DNA of 41,635 nucleotides from Bacteroidales bacterium. Its GTDB lineage: Bacteria > Bacteroidota > Bacteroidia > Bacteroidales > WCHB1-69. The DNA lies in assembly GCA_012522535.1 (NCBI GenBank), contig JAAYKF010000181.1, positions 1-41,635 of the forward strand, in the 5' to 3' direction. The notes beneath the pieces were generated by a model that saw only the letters and a program-made list of their open reading frames with translations, was not told the origin of the DNA and did not search any database. Shown here piece by piece: positions 8,601 through 15,745 of this stretch. Every line of letters begins with the position of its first letter. The first letter of the stretch is position 1. The position numbers and the translations under genes were made by a program.

Positions 8601-9908
8601 ACCGGTGTTCCAGATATAGATGGTGCTGGACCATACAACTGGATTCGCTCTGGTACAGTATCATATGGTGATGAGCCAACTGCAGCTGAAAAACAATTAG
8701 AAGACTATTACATAGCCACTGGTAGAGACAAATATTGGTTAGACCCAGACGAGCAATTTGAAAAAATTATAGACCGCACATGGGCACCATTTGTTCTAAC
8801 TGCAAAATGGCAAAATGGACTTGGGTACGCCGATGAAGTTGGTGCAAACAGAACTCTAACCAACTTATATAGTGTGGACGTAGTTCTAACACCCGATAAG
8901 TCAAAATGGAGTAGAGCAATGGTTCTTGAAGCCGGTGATGACCCACTAAACGCAGAAGGTGGAGCACTAAAACTTGACCCAAGAAAAGCTCCCTCTGTGG
9001 ACAAAGACGGAAATCCCGACGGATCAGGTACAGAAGGTATGGGCTGGTTCCCAGGATATGCCATAAATGTTGAAACTGGTGAAAGATTGAATATTATGTT
9101 TGCTGAAGACTCGTGGCTAAAAGCACACAACGGAAACGACATGTTGTTCAATCCAACAACTACATACAACACATACTTAGGTGATGTAATTTGGGGTGGA
9201 AAACACTTCGTATATATCATGGGTGCTTCAAACTCAACGCACGGTAGCTACAACCACGATAAAGACTGCCCACCATACGACGAATGTCAATGGATATACG
9301 ACAGATTCCAAGAGTACCACAACATAACCAACAATGCACTTAAACGCAAAAAGAAAACTGAAATTCTATACAATGCCATGTGGACATCAATACCAATGGC
9401 AGTGCCAGGTGAAGATTGGTTGTCTAACGAAGTTAAATTTAGAATTCGCGTTTCAAGACCATATCATAGATACTATTCAAGAGTTAATGTTGGTGCTGAA
9501 AACCCACAAAACGACAACTTCCCAATGTACTCATTCAATACAACAGAATTTGCTACAGTTAAAAACAATATAGAAGTTGCCGAAAGTGCACTAGACCTAA
9601 TCAACGTGGTGCCAAATCCATACTACGGATTCTCGTTCTACGAAGAAACACAAATTGATACAAGAGTGAAAATCACAAACCTACCAGATAGATGCGTGGT
9701 TTCAATATACTCAATGAGTGGCTCGCTGATTAGACAATATACTAAAGATGACAATGTACTAACCTCATTGGATTGGGACTTGAAAAACCATGCTGGTATT
9801 CCAATTTCAGGCGGTGTGTATCTAATACACGTGAAAGCTGACGGAATTGGCGAAAGAACTATCAAATGGTTTGGAGCTCTACGTCCAACTGACTTAAACT
9901 CTTTCTAA
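5664..9908 (+). CDS. Very large secreted protein with T9SS-type C-terminal sorting domain
   Basis: 1414 residues with a cleavable signal peptide (1 to about 24, ending TFA). The body is rich in Trp, Tyr, Asp and Asn, as in extracellular beta-rich proteins; it has one Ca-binding-like loop (DVNGDGEY, about residue 198) but no enzyme motif I can name. The last ~100 residues match the T9SS/FlgD-like C-terminal domain: VVPNPYYG, then VKITNLP, IYSMSGSLIRQY, DWDLKN, GGVYLIHVK. This domain normally directs export through the type IX system and surface attachment. An extra short tail (WFGALRPTDLNSF) follows the usual end of the domain. It lies between a TonB-type receptor (30 bases upstream) and a PorV-family protein (32 bases downstream), so the three are probably co-expressed. 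Exact function unknown. Confidence 0.85.
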   Translation: MKKTLRIISVFSLAMLLSLPATFAEEWKGTIRKDNDNDIPAPKAAFCLPATGSSDLDINNVRTRINTGGDMWWDFEVAQYEVPKGSRKHSMFSASLWIGGLDVNGQLKLAALRYRQVGNDYWTGPLTIDGNASIDQATCKKYDRHWKITRAQVEKFIAWNNNPDIDPDYVVPKVIQDWPAHPIDGNPLQSRYLAPFMDVNGDGEYRWEDGDYPYYDFTNELCPRTPENLGRPAVPTKETEMGITQGGILSDQVLKGDETLWWVFNDKGAPHTETKGDPIGLEIRAQAFAFATNDEINNMTFYSYEIINRSTYTLTQTYFSQWVDTDLGDGWDDYVGCDVGRGLGYCYNGKEIDGTGRYDHYGAQPPAIGVDFFQGPYMDPDGIDNPKYDANGEQLCDESINGVNFGDGIIDNERFGMRRFVYHNNTGGHSAMTDPTYAHEYYNFLRGIWKDGQKMTYGGNAHPDVNGNTTLVCDFMFPDDSDIWNWGTGCGPDPANKVWNEVTAGNAPYDRRFMQSAGPFTLYPGAVNYITVGIPWARASSGGAWASVELLKIVDDICQTLFDNCFKVLDGPDSPDLIVQELDRELILYIDNPITSNNVGESYMELDANIPESITTTVTEYIPVLDTTYDPPIPMLDSEGFPMYKEVVKTVTEEYDRFYRFEGYQIFQLRDKNVSIAEINDVAVSRLVFQCDIENYDSQGNPIGTLINYHYNEETGSSYPEIMVTGANKGIKHSVKITEDRFAEGDKRLINNKKYYYVAVAYAYNSYKQYIQDDPLNHDGQKKPYLAGRKDALGNSITPIIAIPHITTVESDGTVLNSKYGDRPTITRIEGHGNGGLILDLTKESVDKIMSGAPWRIEQPEYIANAGPIDVKVIDPLNVKGGKFTLKFTNLESKDEVDGTFGWVLEGEDVFITSEETINVGNEQIIFDLGLSINIEQFVYKHLFPDAVAEDSTSNARRVLRAELLTSSVTFADSTKQWITGVPDIDGAGPYNWIRSGTVSYGDEPTAAEKQLEDYYIATGRDKYWLDPDEQFEKIIDRTWAPFVLTAKWQNGLGYADEVGANRTLTNLYSVDVVLTPDKSKWSRAMVLEAGDDPLNAEGGALKLDPRKAPSVDKDGNPDGSGTEGMGWFPGYAINVETGERLNIMFAEDSWLKAHNGNDMLFNPTTTYNTYLGDVIWGGKHFVYIMGASNSTHGSYNHDKDCPPYDECQWIYDRFQEYHNITNNALKRKKKTEILYNAMWTSIPMAVPGEDWLSNEVKFRIRVSRPYHRYYSRVNVGAENPQNDNFPMYSFNTTEFATVKNNIEVAESALDLINVVPNPYYGFSFYEETQIDTRVKITNLPDRCVVSIYSMSGSLIRQYTKDDNVLTSLDWDLKNHAGIPISGGVYLIHVKADGIGERTIKWFGALRPTDLNSF

Positions 9909-9940
9909 AACTTTTAGTTTGTAATAATAATCGTAAAAAA

Positions 9941-11065
9941 ATGAAAAGAATGAATATAACGAAAACATTAGTTTTAACAGTAACTCTAACAATCATTGCT
10001 GGATTTGCAGCGATTGCAGGAAATAAAGACAGAGTTGGTCAGGCTGGTGCATACGAACTATTAGTAAATCCATGGGCAAAAAGTAATGGATTGAATAGTG
10101 CCAATATAGCCAACGCTAGAGGTATAGAAAGTACATACTTAAACGTAGCTGGACTAGCCTTTACCAATAAAACTCAAGTGATTTTTACACAAACTCAATA
10201 TTTGAGGGGATCAAAAGTGAATATCAATGCACTTGGACTAGCCCAAAGAATTGGCGATGCTTCAGTTATTGCCATGAACGTTGTAGCCATGGGATTCGGC
10301 GAAGAACTTGTAACAACCGAAAACCAACCCGAAGGCGGAATTGGAACTTACCAACCTAGCTACATGAATATTGGACTATCATATGCACGAGAGTTCTCTA
10401 GCTCAATATATGGTGGTGTGAATGTGAAAATTATTAATGAAAGCATCTCAGACTTATCAGCAACAGGAGTAGCACTCGATGCAGGTATTCAATATGTGTC
10501 AGACAGACTTAGATTTGGTATCACCCTGAAAAACATTGGAACACCTATGAGCTTCAACGGAGACGGTATATCTGTTAGAGGACTTGTAAATGGGTCTGCT
10601 ACAAATATGACTCTGGAAATGAGATCGGGTGAGTTTGAACTACCATCAATGCTTGCAATGGGCGGTACGTACAACTTCCTATGGGGTAAAAAAGAGAGAA
10701 ATGTATCTTCAATGGATACAGGCGGATCAGCAGCATTTGACGATGAATTAACCTACGACAACGCAGAACACATACTTAGTATATCTGCAGCATTCGTAGC
10801 AAACTCATTCTCAAAAGACCAATTCCTATTGGGAGTTGAATATGGATACCACCAAATGCTTTTTGCTAGAGCTGGATACTACTACGAAAAAGGTATGTTA
10901 GGAGACGGCGAAAGAACAACAGCATTTACAGGACCATCTGCCGGAATGTCTGTGAAAATACCCTTGAACAAAAAGACAGGTACAACAGTATCTATTGACT
11001 ACGCTTACCGCTTCTCAAATCCATGGTTCGGAAGCCACTCAATGGGACTACTTCTAGACCTGTAA
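9941..11065 (+). CDS. PorV/PorQ-family outer-membrane beta-barrel protein
   Basis: 374 residues. Signal peptide (1 to about 27, ending AIAG). Immediately after come the family hallmarks: RVGQAGAYELLVNPWAK, then NIANARGIESTYLNVAGLAF (the 'G..A...G.ea.y.NpAGLA' motif), followed by alternating beta-strands to an LGLDL-like end (SMGLLLDL). PorV-type proteins are FadL-like barrels; in the T9SS, PorV carries cargo from the translocon to the attachment complex by binding the cargo's C-terminal domain. This gene is downstream of a giant protein with such a domain, which suggests a dedicated partner (inference). It could also be a general PorV/PorQ paralogue. A hairpin follows 31 bases later. Confidence 0.85.
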   Translation: MKRMNITKTLVLTVTLTIIAGFAAIAGNKDRVGQAGAYELLVNPWAKSNGLNSANIANARGIESTYLNVAGLAFTNKTQVIFTQTQYLRGSKVNINALGLAQRIGDASVIAMNVVAMGFGEELVTTENQPEGGIGTYQPSYMNIGLSYAREFSSSIYGGVNVKIINESISDLSATGVALDAGIQYVSDRLRFGITLKNIGTPMSFNGDGISVRGLVNGSATNMTLEMRSGEFELPSMLAMGGTYNFLWGKKERNVSSMDTGGSAAFDDELTYDNAEHILSISAAFVANSFSKDQFLLGVEYGYHQMLFARAGYYYEKGMLGDGERTTAFTGPSAGMSVKIPLNKKTGTTVSIDYAYRFSNPWFGSHSMGLLLDL

Positions 11066-11096
11066 GAGAATAAATTTATAGTAAATAAATATTTTT

Positions 11097-11118
11097 GAGA
11101 GACCTGAAAAGGTCTCTC
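11097..11118 (+). terminator. Hairpin after the PorV-like gene
   Basis: Arms GAGAGACC (11097-11104) and GGTCTCTC (11111-11118) with a 6-base loop: a perfect 8-bp stem. The downstream tract is AT-rich (ATTATATTATAAT) rather than pure T, so termination may be partial. Confidence 0.5.
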
Positions 11119-11146
11119 ATTATATTATAATCTTAAGGATAATAAT

Positions 11147-11623
11147 ATGTCAAACATTAATTACTACACAAAAGAAGGATTAGAAAATCTAAAAAAAGAA
11201 CTGCAACAACTTATTAGCGTCGAAAGACCTAATATTTCACAACAAATTGCAGAAGCAAGAGACAAAGGCGACCTCTCGGAAAATGCAGAATACGACGCAG
11301 CGAAAGAAGCACAAGGCTTGCTGGAATTGAAAATATCCAAACTACAAGAATTGGTAGCAAGTGCCAGAATTATTGATGAATCGAAAATTGATACATCAAA
11401 GGTGCTACTATTCTCAAAAGTTACCATCAAAAATCTAAAAAACAACGCTGTTATGACATATACTGTCGTTCCAGAAACTGAAGCCGACCTAAAAGCAAAC
11501 AAAATATCCGTTAGCTCGCCCATAGCAAGCTCAATGCTTGGAAAAAAGAAAAAAGAAAAATTTGAAGTTAAAGCTCCTGCCGGATTATTGAGCTTCGAAA
11601 TTATTGATATACAAAGAGATTAA
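11147..11623 (+). CDS. greA: Transcript cleavage/elongation factor GreA
   Basis: 158 residues, normal GreA length. GreA enters the secondary channel of RNA polymerase and stimulates cleavage of backtracked RNA. Residues about 8-75 form the antiparallel coiled-coil; its acidic tip is visible as ARDKGDLSENAEYDAAKEAQG (the conserved D and E residues that hold the catalytic Mg ion are present). The C-terminal globular domain includes ADLKANKISVSSPIASSMLGKK. The HIT hydrolase gene starts 2 bases after its stop, so both are cotranscribed. The promoter is not obvious: no TAnnTTTG is seen between the upstream hairpin and the ATG. Confidence 0.95.
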   Translation: MSNINYYTKEGLENLKKELQQLISVERPNISQQIAEARDKGDLSENAEYDAAKEAQGLLELKISKLQELVASARIIDESKIDTSKVLLFSKVTIKNLKNNAVMTYTVVPETEADLKANKISVSSPIASSMLGKKKKEKFEVKAPAGLLSFEIIDIQRD

Positions 11624-11625
11624 AA

Positions 11626-12021
11626 ATGTCAACAATATTTACCAAAATCATAAATGGCGAAATTCCATGCTACAAGATTGCAGAAGATGAAAATCATTTT
11701 GCTTTCTTAGATATCAATCCATTGGCAAAAGCTCACACACTTGTTATACCTAAAAAACCCATCGACTACATTTTTGATATTGAAGATGATGAGTTCAAAA
11801 AACTATTTCTTTTTGCTAAGAAAATTGCCAAAGCCATAAAGAAAAACTTTGATTGCGAAAAAGTAGGACTCACAGTGGTCGGACTTGAAGTTCCTCATGC
11901 ACACATTCACCTCATACCCATAAACACAATTTATGATATGGACTTCAAAAAGGAGAAACTAAAGCTAAGCAAAGAAGAATTTGAAGCCATTGCAGCATCA
12001 ATCAGAAAAGATATAGAATAA
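11626..12021 (+). CDS. HIT-family (histidine triad) nucleotide hydrolase
   Basis: 131 residues, normal for Hint-type proteins. The triad is visible as H91-A-H93-I-H95-L, with the central His as the nucleophile that forms a nucleotidyl intermediate. The N-terminal pattern IFTKIINGEIPCYKI and the LAKAHTLVIPKK strand are typical of the family. Hint proteins hydrolyse AMP-amine (phosphoramidate) and related nucleotides in the cytoplasm; the physiological substrate is generally unclear. Coupled to greA with a 2-base gap. A dispersed inverted-repeat element begins directly after its stop codon. Confidence 0.93.
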   Translation: MSTIFTKIINGEIPCYKIAEDENHFAFLDINPLAKAHTLVIPKKPIDYIFDIEDDEFKKLFLFAKKIAKAIKKNFDCEKVGLTVVGLEVPHAHIHLIPINTIYDMDFKKEKLKLSKEEFEAIAASIRKDIE

Positions 12022-12026
12022 AAAAA

Positions 12027-12193
12027 GGAGGAACTGTCTCAAAAGGATTATACTGTTTGAAATTCGAGGCTATCTCAGAAAGCTTAAAATGCAAGGCGTT
12101 GAGCATAAGGACGAAGAAGTCCCGATAATATCGGGATGACTGAGTACGAAATACGAAAACAACCTAGCAGTTTGGTCTTTCTGAGGCAGCCTC
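12027..12193. repeat. Inverted-repeat element with internal palindrome, possibly a bidirectional terminator
   Basis: Non-coding insertion-like block. The inner arms GAGGCTATCTCAGAAAG (12066-12082) and CTTTCTGAGGCAGCCTC (12177-12193) are inverted repeats differing at 2 of 17 positions. A second left-arm-like segment, GGAACTGTCTCAAAAGG (12030-12046), repeats the same motif 36 bases earlier. A perfect palindrome, TCCCGATA-A-TATCGGGA, sits at 12120-12136. T-rich tracts follow outside the arms on both strands, so it could end transcription of the HIT gene from the left and the lpxK operon from the right. It resembles palindromic dispersed repeats found in Bacteroidota genomes and encodes no transposase. 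Confidence 0.65.
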
Positions 12194-12200
12194 TCTCTTT

Positions 12201-12644
12201 TTATTTCATATGCTTGAAATTCAAAAAATACATCAATATAAAAGGTAGTGTTACTAAGAAGAGTTCTGAGAAGTTAATTGAACTTGCACCTGCAAAAATC
12301 ATTGGAGTGAAAAGTATAACCAAATTTGAAATAGTGTAGATATGGAATCCAATCTTTTTAAGTCTAAACATAAAAACAGCGCCAATAATTGAACCCAAAA
12401 AGAGAAAACCATTGGCGAAAAACATAATTCTATCACTCTCTGCTATAAAGTAAAACAACTCTTCAAAGACTCCAGATTCCTGTGTTCCCAAAAATTGAAC
12501 ATAGAAATCGTACAGAACTGCAACAAAAAAGTTTGAAAACAGAGATAAGCCACTCCAAATAAAAGTCAATATACAGAGTACAGTTAAAAAAACTGGTCTT
12601 TTGGGAGTGTCAATAAGAGGATTGTTAGGATCAAATTCTTGCAT
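12201..12644 (-). CDS. Four-helix membrane protein of unknown function
   Basis: 147 residues with about four hydrophobic helices: VFLTVLCILTFIWSGLSLFSNFF, IMFFANGFLFLGSIIGAVFMF, IYTISNLVILFTPMIFA and LFLVTLPFILMYFLNF. The N-terminus (QEFDPNNPLIDTPKRP) is polar. No catalytic motif. Small proteins with this layout are common in Bacteroidota and annotated as hypothetical. It is the last gene of the lpxK-punA operon: its ATG lies one base after the punA stop, so it is translationally close to punA. The inverted-repeat block lies immediately downstream. Confidence 0.75.
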   Translation of the reverse strand: MQEFDPNNPLIDTPKRPVFLTVLCILTFIWSGLSLFSNFFVAVLYDFYVQFLGTQESGVFEELFYFIAESDRIMFFANGFLFLGSIIGAVFMFRLKKIGFHIYTISNLVILFTPMIFAGASSINFSELFLVTLPFILMYFLNFKHMK

Positions 12645-12645
12645 A

Positions 12646-13461
12646 TTAGCTAATTTTAGGTAACATCAGCTTAATTAAATTAGTAAGAATAGGTTCGGCT
12701 TTGTTGGCAGCTTCAAGCACCTCTTCGTGCGAAACATTCAACACCTGCCCTTCTACCCCTAAATCGGTTACAATGGAAAAAGCAAAAGTACGCATACCCG
12801 AATGACGTGCTACAATAGCCTCAGGAACAGTGGACATACCAACAGTATCACCTCCCATTATCCTAAACATCCTATACTCTGCTGGGGTCTCAAAACAAGG
12901 TCCGGGCACCCCCACATATACACCTTTTTTCAGATTTACATTCTCTGCCTTTGCAATCTCTTCAGCCAACTTAATTAACTCATTATCATACACTTCACTC
13001 ATATCAGGGAAGCGTGGTCCAAGCTCATCATAATTTTTGCCCAACAATGGATTGGAAGGGAAAAAATTAATATGGTCGCGGATAATCATAATATCGCCAA
13101 CTTTAAATTCAGGGTTCATTCCGCCAGCAGCATTAGACAATAAAAGTGTGTCCACACCCATATCTTTCATCACCCTGATGGGAAAAGTTAGGGTCTTCAT
13201 ATCATAGCCTTCATAAAAATGAAATCTACCCTGCATAGCCATAATCTCTACTCCAGAAATTCTACCAAAAATCAGTTTTCCACCATGACCTGCCACAGTG
13301 GATACTGGAAAATTAGGAATTTCTGAATAGGCAAACGATTCGCTTATATCAATTTCGTTTACCAATCCGCCCAATCCACTGCCCAAAACAATGGCAATTT
13401 TGGGGTTAACACTTGTATTTGCTGTTAAAAACTTAGCTGTTTCTCGAATTTTTTCTAACAT
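12646..13461 (-). CDS. punA: Purine nucleoside phosphorylase (PNP I type)
   Basis: 271 residues, the length of trimeric PNPs. It cleaves purine (deoxy)nucleosides with phosphate to free base and (deoxy)ribose-1-phosphate in purine salvage. Family motifs in order: VLGSGLGGLV (phosphate loop), GHGGKL, QGRFHFYEGY, LSNAAGGMN, the base-binding Glu in PCFETPAEYRM, GGDTVGMSTVPE, and SIVTDLGVEG. In the last motif the position of mammalian Asn243 (base recognition) appears to be Asp, which may affect 6-oxo versus 6-amino purine preference (inference). The gene overlaps the 3' end of lpxK by 29 bases. Confidence 0.93.
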   Translation of the reverse strand: MLEKIRETAKFLTANTSVNPKIAIVLGSGLGGLVNEIDISESFAYSEIPNFPVSTVAGHGGKLIFGRISGVEIMAMQGRFHFYEGYDMKTLTFPIRVMKDMGVDTLLLSNAAGGMNPEFKVGDIMIIRDHINFFPSNPLLGKNYDELGPRFPDMSEVYDNELIKLAEEIAKAENVNLKKGVYVGVPGPCFETPAEYRMFRIMGGDTVGMSTVPEAIVARHSGMRTFAFSIVTDLGVEGQVLNVSHEEVLEAANKAEPILTNLIKLMLPKIS

Positions 13462-14500
13462 AATCTATAATTTGTTGGTTAAATACATCTTTTTTATTTT
13501 GATGAAATGATACATTTATAGGGAGATAAAACAATGGAATTGAATTAATTAAATCCCCACAATCCATACACTTCAAACGCATATAATCTTTTTCAGTTGT
13601 AATCACAATTTTGTTTGTTCCCAATAAGTCATCAAAAGTCTTCTTTATTTGTAGTAAATCTTTTCTGCTATAGTTGTGATGGTCCATAAAGCTCAATTCT
13701 ATCAGCTCACTTGCAAATTGCTCCAAATGCTTCTTCATGGGATAGGGATTGGCTATTCCAGTGAACATTAAAATCTTTCCAATATTAGACAAATCATAAT
13801 TCTGTGCCAAATTATTTACAGGAACCAAATCCTCATATTCATAATATGTGAAATATAAACTCTGATTATCTAAGAGATTTATTTTTGACACAAAATCGGC
13901 TATTTCCAAAGGAGAAAGCACTTTTGGACACTTTGTAACAACAATTATATCAGCATGCTTGGCTACCTTAGACGATTCTCGCAAACTCCCCACTGGCATC
14001 AAATAGTTTCTAAAATAGGGTGAATAATAATCAGTCAATAAAATATTCAATCCACACTTCACCGACAAATGTTGATAAACATCGTCGAAAAGAATTAAAT
14101 TTATGTCAGGAAAATCTTCCTTAAGTCTCTTCACACCTTTTCTCCTACTCTCCGAAACTACAACTTTTAGCTCATCTTTAAACCTCGAATAAAACATCAT
14201 TGGCTCATCACCAATAGTTGAAGCTGTTTGCTCATCATCGGCTAGCACATAACCACGCGTTTTTCGACCATAGCCTCGACTCAAAATTGCTACATTATAA
14301 TCATCTTTTAAAAGCCTTGCCAAATATTCCACCTGCGGCGATTTTCCTGTGCCACCCACAGACAAATTTCCAACTCCAATTGTGGGAAAATCGAAGCTGG
14401 TTCTCTTCATAAATATTGAATTGAAAAACCAACGTCTTAAACGCATGAAAAATCCATATAAAAAAGCAAAAGGAAAAAGTAAAAACCAAAAGACTTTCAT
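13433..14500 (-). CDS. lpxK: Tetraacyldisaccharide 4'-kinase (lipid A synthesis)
   Basis: 355 residues. LpxK phosphorylates the 4' position of the lipid A disaccharide at the cytoplasmic face of the inner membrane. An N-terminal membrane-associated hydrophobic helix (WFLLFPFAFLYGFF) is followed by the P-loop VGNLSVGGTGKSPQVEYLA (around residue 50), RGYGRKTRG, GDEPMMF and, near the C-terminus, TGIANPYPM, DHHNYS and TTEKDYMRLK. All are typical of the family. The ATG at 14500 is used rather than the one at 14542, because the promoter (14523-14551) overlaps the longer N-terminus. First gene of lpxK-punA-membrane protein. It shows the cell makes lipid A. Confidence 0.95.
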   Translation of the reverse strand: MKVFWFLLFPFAFLYGFFMRLRRWFFNSIFMKRTSFDFPTIGVGNLSVGGTGKSPQVEYLARLLKDDYNVAILSRGYGRKTRGYVLADDEQTASTIGDEPMMFYSRFKDELKVVVSESRRKGVKRLKEDFPDINLILFDDVYQHLSVKCGLNILLTDYYSPYFRNYLMPVGSLRESSKVAKHADIIVVTKCPKVLSPLEIADFVSKINLLDNQSLYFTYYEYEDLVPVNNLAQNYDLSNIGKILMFTGIANPYPMKKHLEQFASELIELSFMDHHNYSRKDLLQIKKTFDDLLGTNKIVITTEKDYMRLKCMDCGDLINSIPLFYLPINVSFHQNKKDVFNQQIIDYVRKNSRNS

Positions 14501-14522
14501 AACATATGTGCTCTTAATGCTA

Positions 14523-14551
14523 CAAATATAAACATTTTTCACAAATTCAAA
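14523..14551 (-). promoter_or_regulatory. lpxK promoter
   Basis: On the minus strand: TTTG (14551-14548), 17 bases, then TATATTTG (14530-14523). Predicted start near 14516, leader about 16 bases. It is arranged back-to-back with the promoter of the Nif3-like gene. Confidence 0.65.
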
Positions 14552-14585
14552 ACAATTGAAACTGAGAGATTAAAAAGAAAAATTG

Positions 14586-14593
14586 TATCTTTG
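14586..14593 (+). promoter_or_regulatory. -7 box of the Nif3-like gene
   Basis: TATCTTTG fits TAnnTTTG. It lies inside the frame that opens with TTG at 14583, so translation should start at 14604 or 14613. Confidence 0.55.
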
Positions 14594-14603
14594 TACTTAT
14601 TCA

Positions 14604-15710
14604 ATGAAGAAAATGAAAATATCTGATATTATATACGCTTTAGAAGAGGCTTTCCCGCCCAATTATCAAGAATCTTATGACAATTCTGGATTGATAATTG
14701 GTGATAAAAATGCCGAAACTCAATCGGCAATTCTTTGTTTAGATGTTACATCGAAAGTGATTGACGAAGCCATAGAAAAGGGCTCAAAACTAGTAATATC
14801 GCATCATCCCATTATTTTCCAAAAAATAAAAAGGATAAACTTAAGCTCTGAACAAGAGAAAATTATAGTAAAATGCATTAAAAACGATATTGCAGTTTAT
14901 GCCATTCACACCAACTTAGACAGTAGCATCAATGGCATAAACCAAATTATTGCTAAAAAAATAGGCTTAAAAAACTTTAAAATTCTACAAGCAATTCAAA
15001 ACGACCTGCTAAAACTTGTAGTTTACACCCCCGAAACACATGCTGGCGAAGTTAGAAATGCACTGTTTGAAACTGGAGCTGGACATATAGGAAACTACGA
15101 TTCTTGCTCCTTCAATACAGCCGGAACAGGAACTTTTAGAGGAAACGACAACACAAATCCATTTGTGGGAAACAAAAATGAATTACATTTTGAAGATGAA
15201 ATTAGAATTGAAACCATATTGCCAAAACATAAACTGCGGAAAGCACTAACAGAAGTGGAAAAAGTGCATCCATACGAAGAAGTTGCCTACGACATTTATC
15301 CCCTACTAAATGAAAATCCCAAAGTTGGAATGGGAATAATTGGCAACTTGGATAATGAGATTTTATTAGGTCAGCTTTTCGATTTGATGAAAGAGAGTTT
15401 AAAGCTTAATATCATCAAACACAACGCATTAGACTTAAACAAAAAAATAAAAAGAATTGCAATTTGTAGTGGTAGCGGAGCTTTTGTTAGTGATGCAGCT
15501 GCAAGACAAAAAGCCGACATACTCATAACTGCCGATTTGAAATATCACGATTTTTTAGACTTTCAAAAAACATTAATCTTGGCAGATATTGGGCATTTTG
15601 AAAGCGAAATTTGGGTTCAAAATTTATTACTTGAATTTATCAGCAAAAAATTTCCTAAATTTGCAGTCTTAAAATCAGAAAATAGCAAAAACCCCGTTCA
15701 ATATTATTAG
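14604..15710 (+). CDS. Nif3/YbgI-family dinuclear-metal protein
   Basis: 368 residues from the ATG at 14604; 14613 is an equally good start (MKISDIIYALEEAFPP). Nif3-like proteins form toroidal hexamers with two metal ions per subunit; the biochemical role is not settled. Metal ligands are visible: SHHPIIF (His-His), HTNLD (His, Asp), and GHFESE near the C-terminus (His, Glu). The length (about 370 rather than 250) fits the subtype with an inserted PII-like middle domain; here the insert spans about residues 130-235 and includes HPYEEVAYDIYPL. The zinc-ribbon coiled-coil gene follows after 35 bases; this pairing is common in Bacteroidota and beyond. Confidence 0.93.
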   Translation: MKKMKISDIIYALEEAFPPNYQESYDNSGLIIGDKNAETQSAILCLDVTSKVIDEAIEKGSKLVISHHPIIFQKIKRINLSSEQEKIIVKCIKNDIAVYAIHTNLDSSINGINQIIAKKIGLKNFKILQAIQNDLLKLVVYTPETHAGEVRNALFETGAGHIGNYDSCSFNTAGTGTFRGNDNTNPFVGNKNELHFEDEIRIETILPKHKLRKALTEVEKVHPYEEVAYDIYPLLNENPKVGMGIIGNLDNEILLGQLFDLMKESLKLNIIKHNALDLNKKIKRIAICSGSGAFVSDAAARQKADILITADLKYHDFLDFQKTLILADIGHFESEIWVQNLLLEFISKKFPKFAVLKSENSKNPVQYY

Positions 15711-15745
15711 AACAAATAAATAGTAAATTTAATTTATAATATATT

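Noticed and set aside
8708-9220. A 170-codon minus-strand frame inside the 1414-residue gene
   Set aside because: Antisense shadow of a clearly coding region; no family pattern or promoter of its own.
5664-9908. Dockerin or cellulosome-type protein suggested by DVNGDGEY
   Set aside because: Only one such loop is present and not as a duplicated dockerin; more likely an isolated calcium-binding loop.
1953-9908. SusC/SusD polysaccharide-uptake pair
   Set aside because: The second protein has no lipobox or SusD pattern, is about twice too long and ends in a T9SS-type domain; no glycoside hydrolase nearby.
12136-12339. A 67-codon plus-strand frame between the HIT and membrane-protein genes
   Set aside because: It lies across the inverted-repeat element and the antisense of a membrane-protein gene, with no recognisable protein pattern or start signal.
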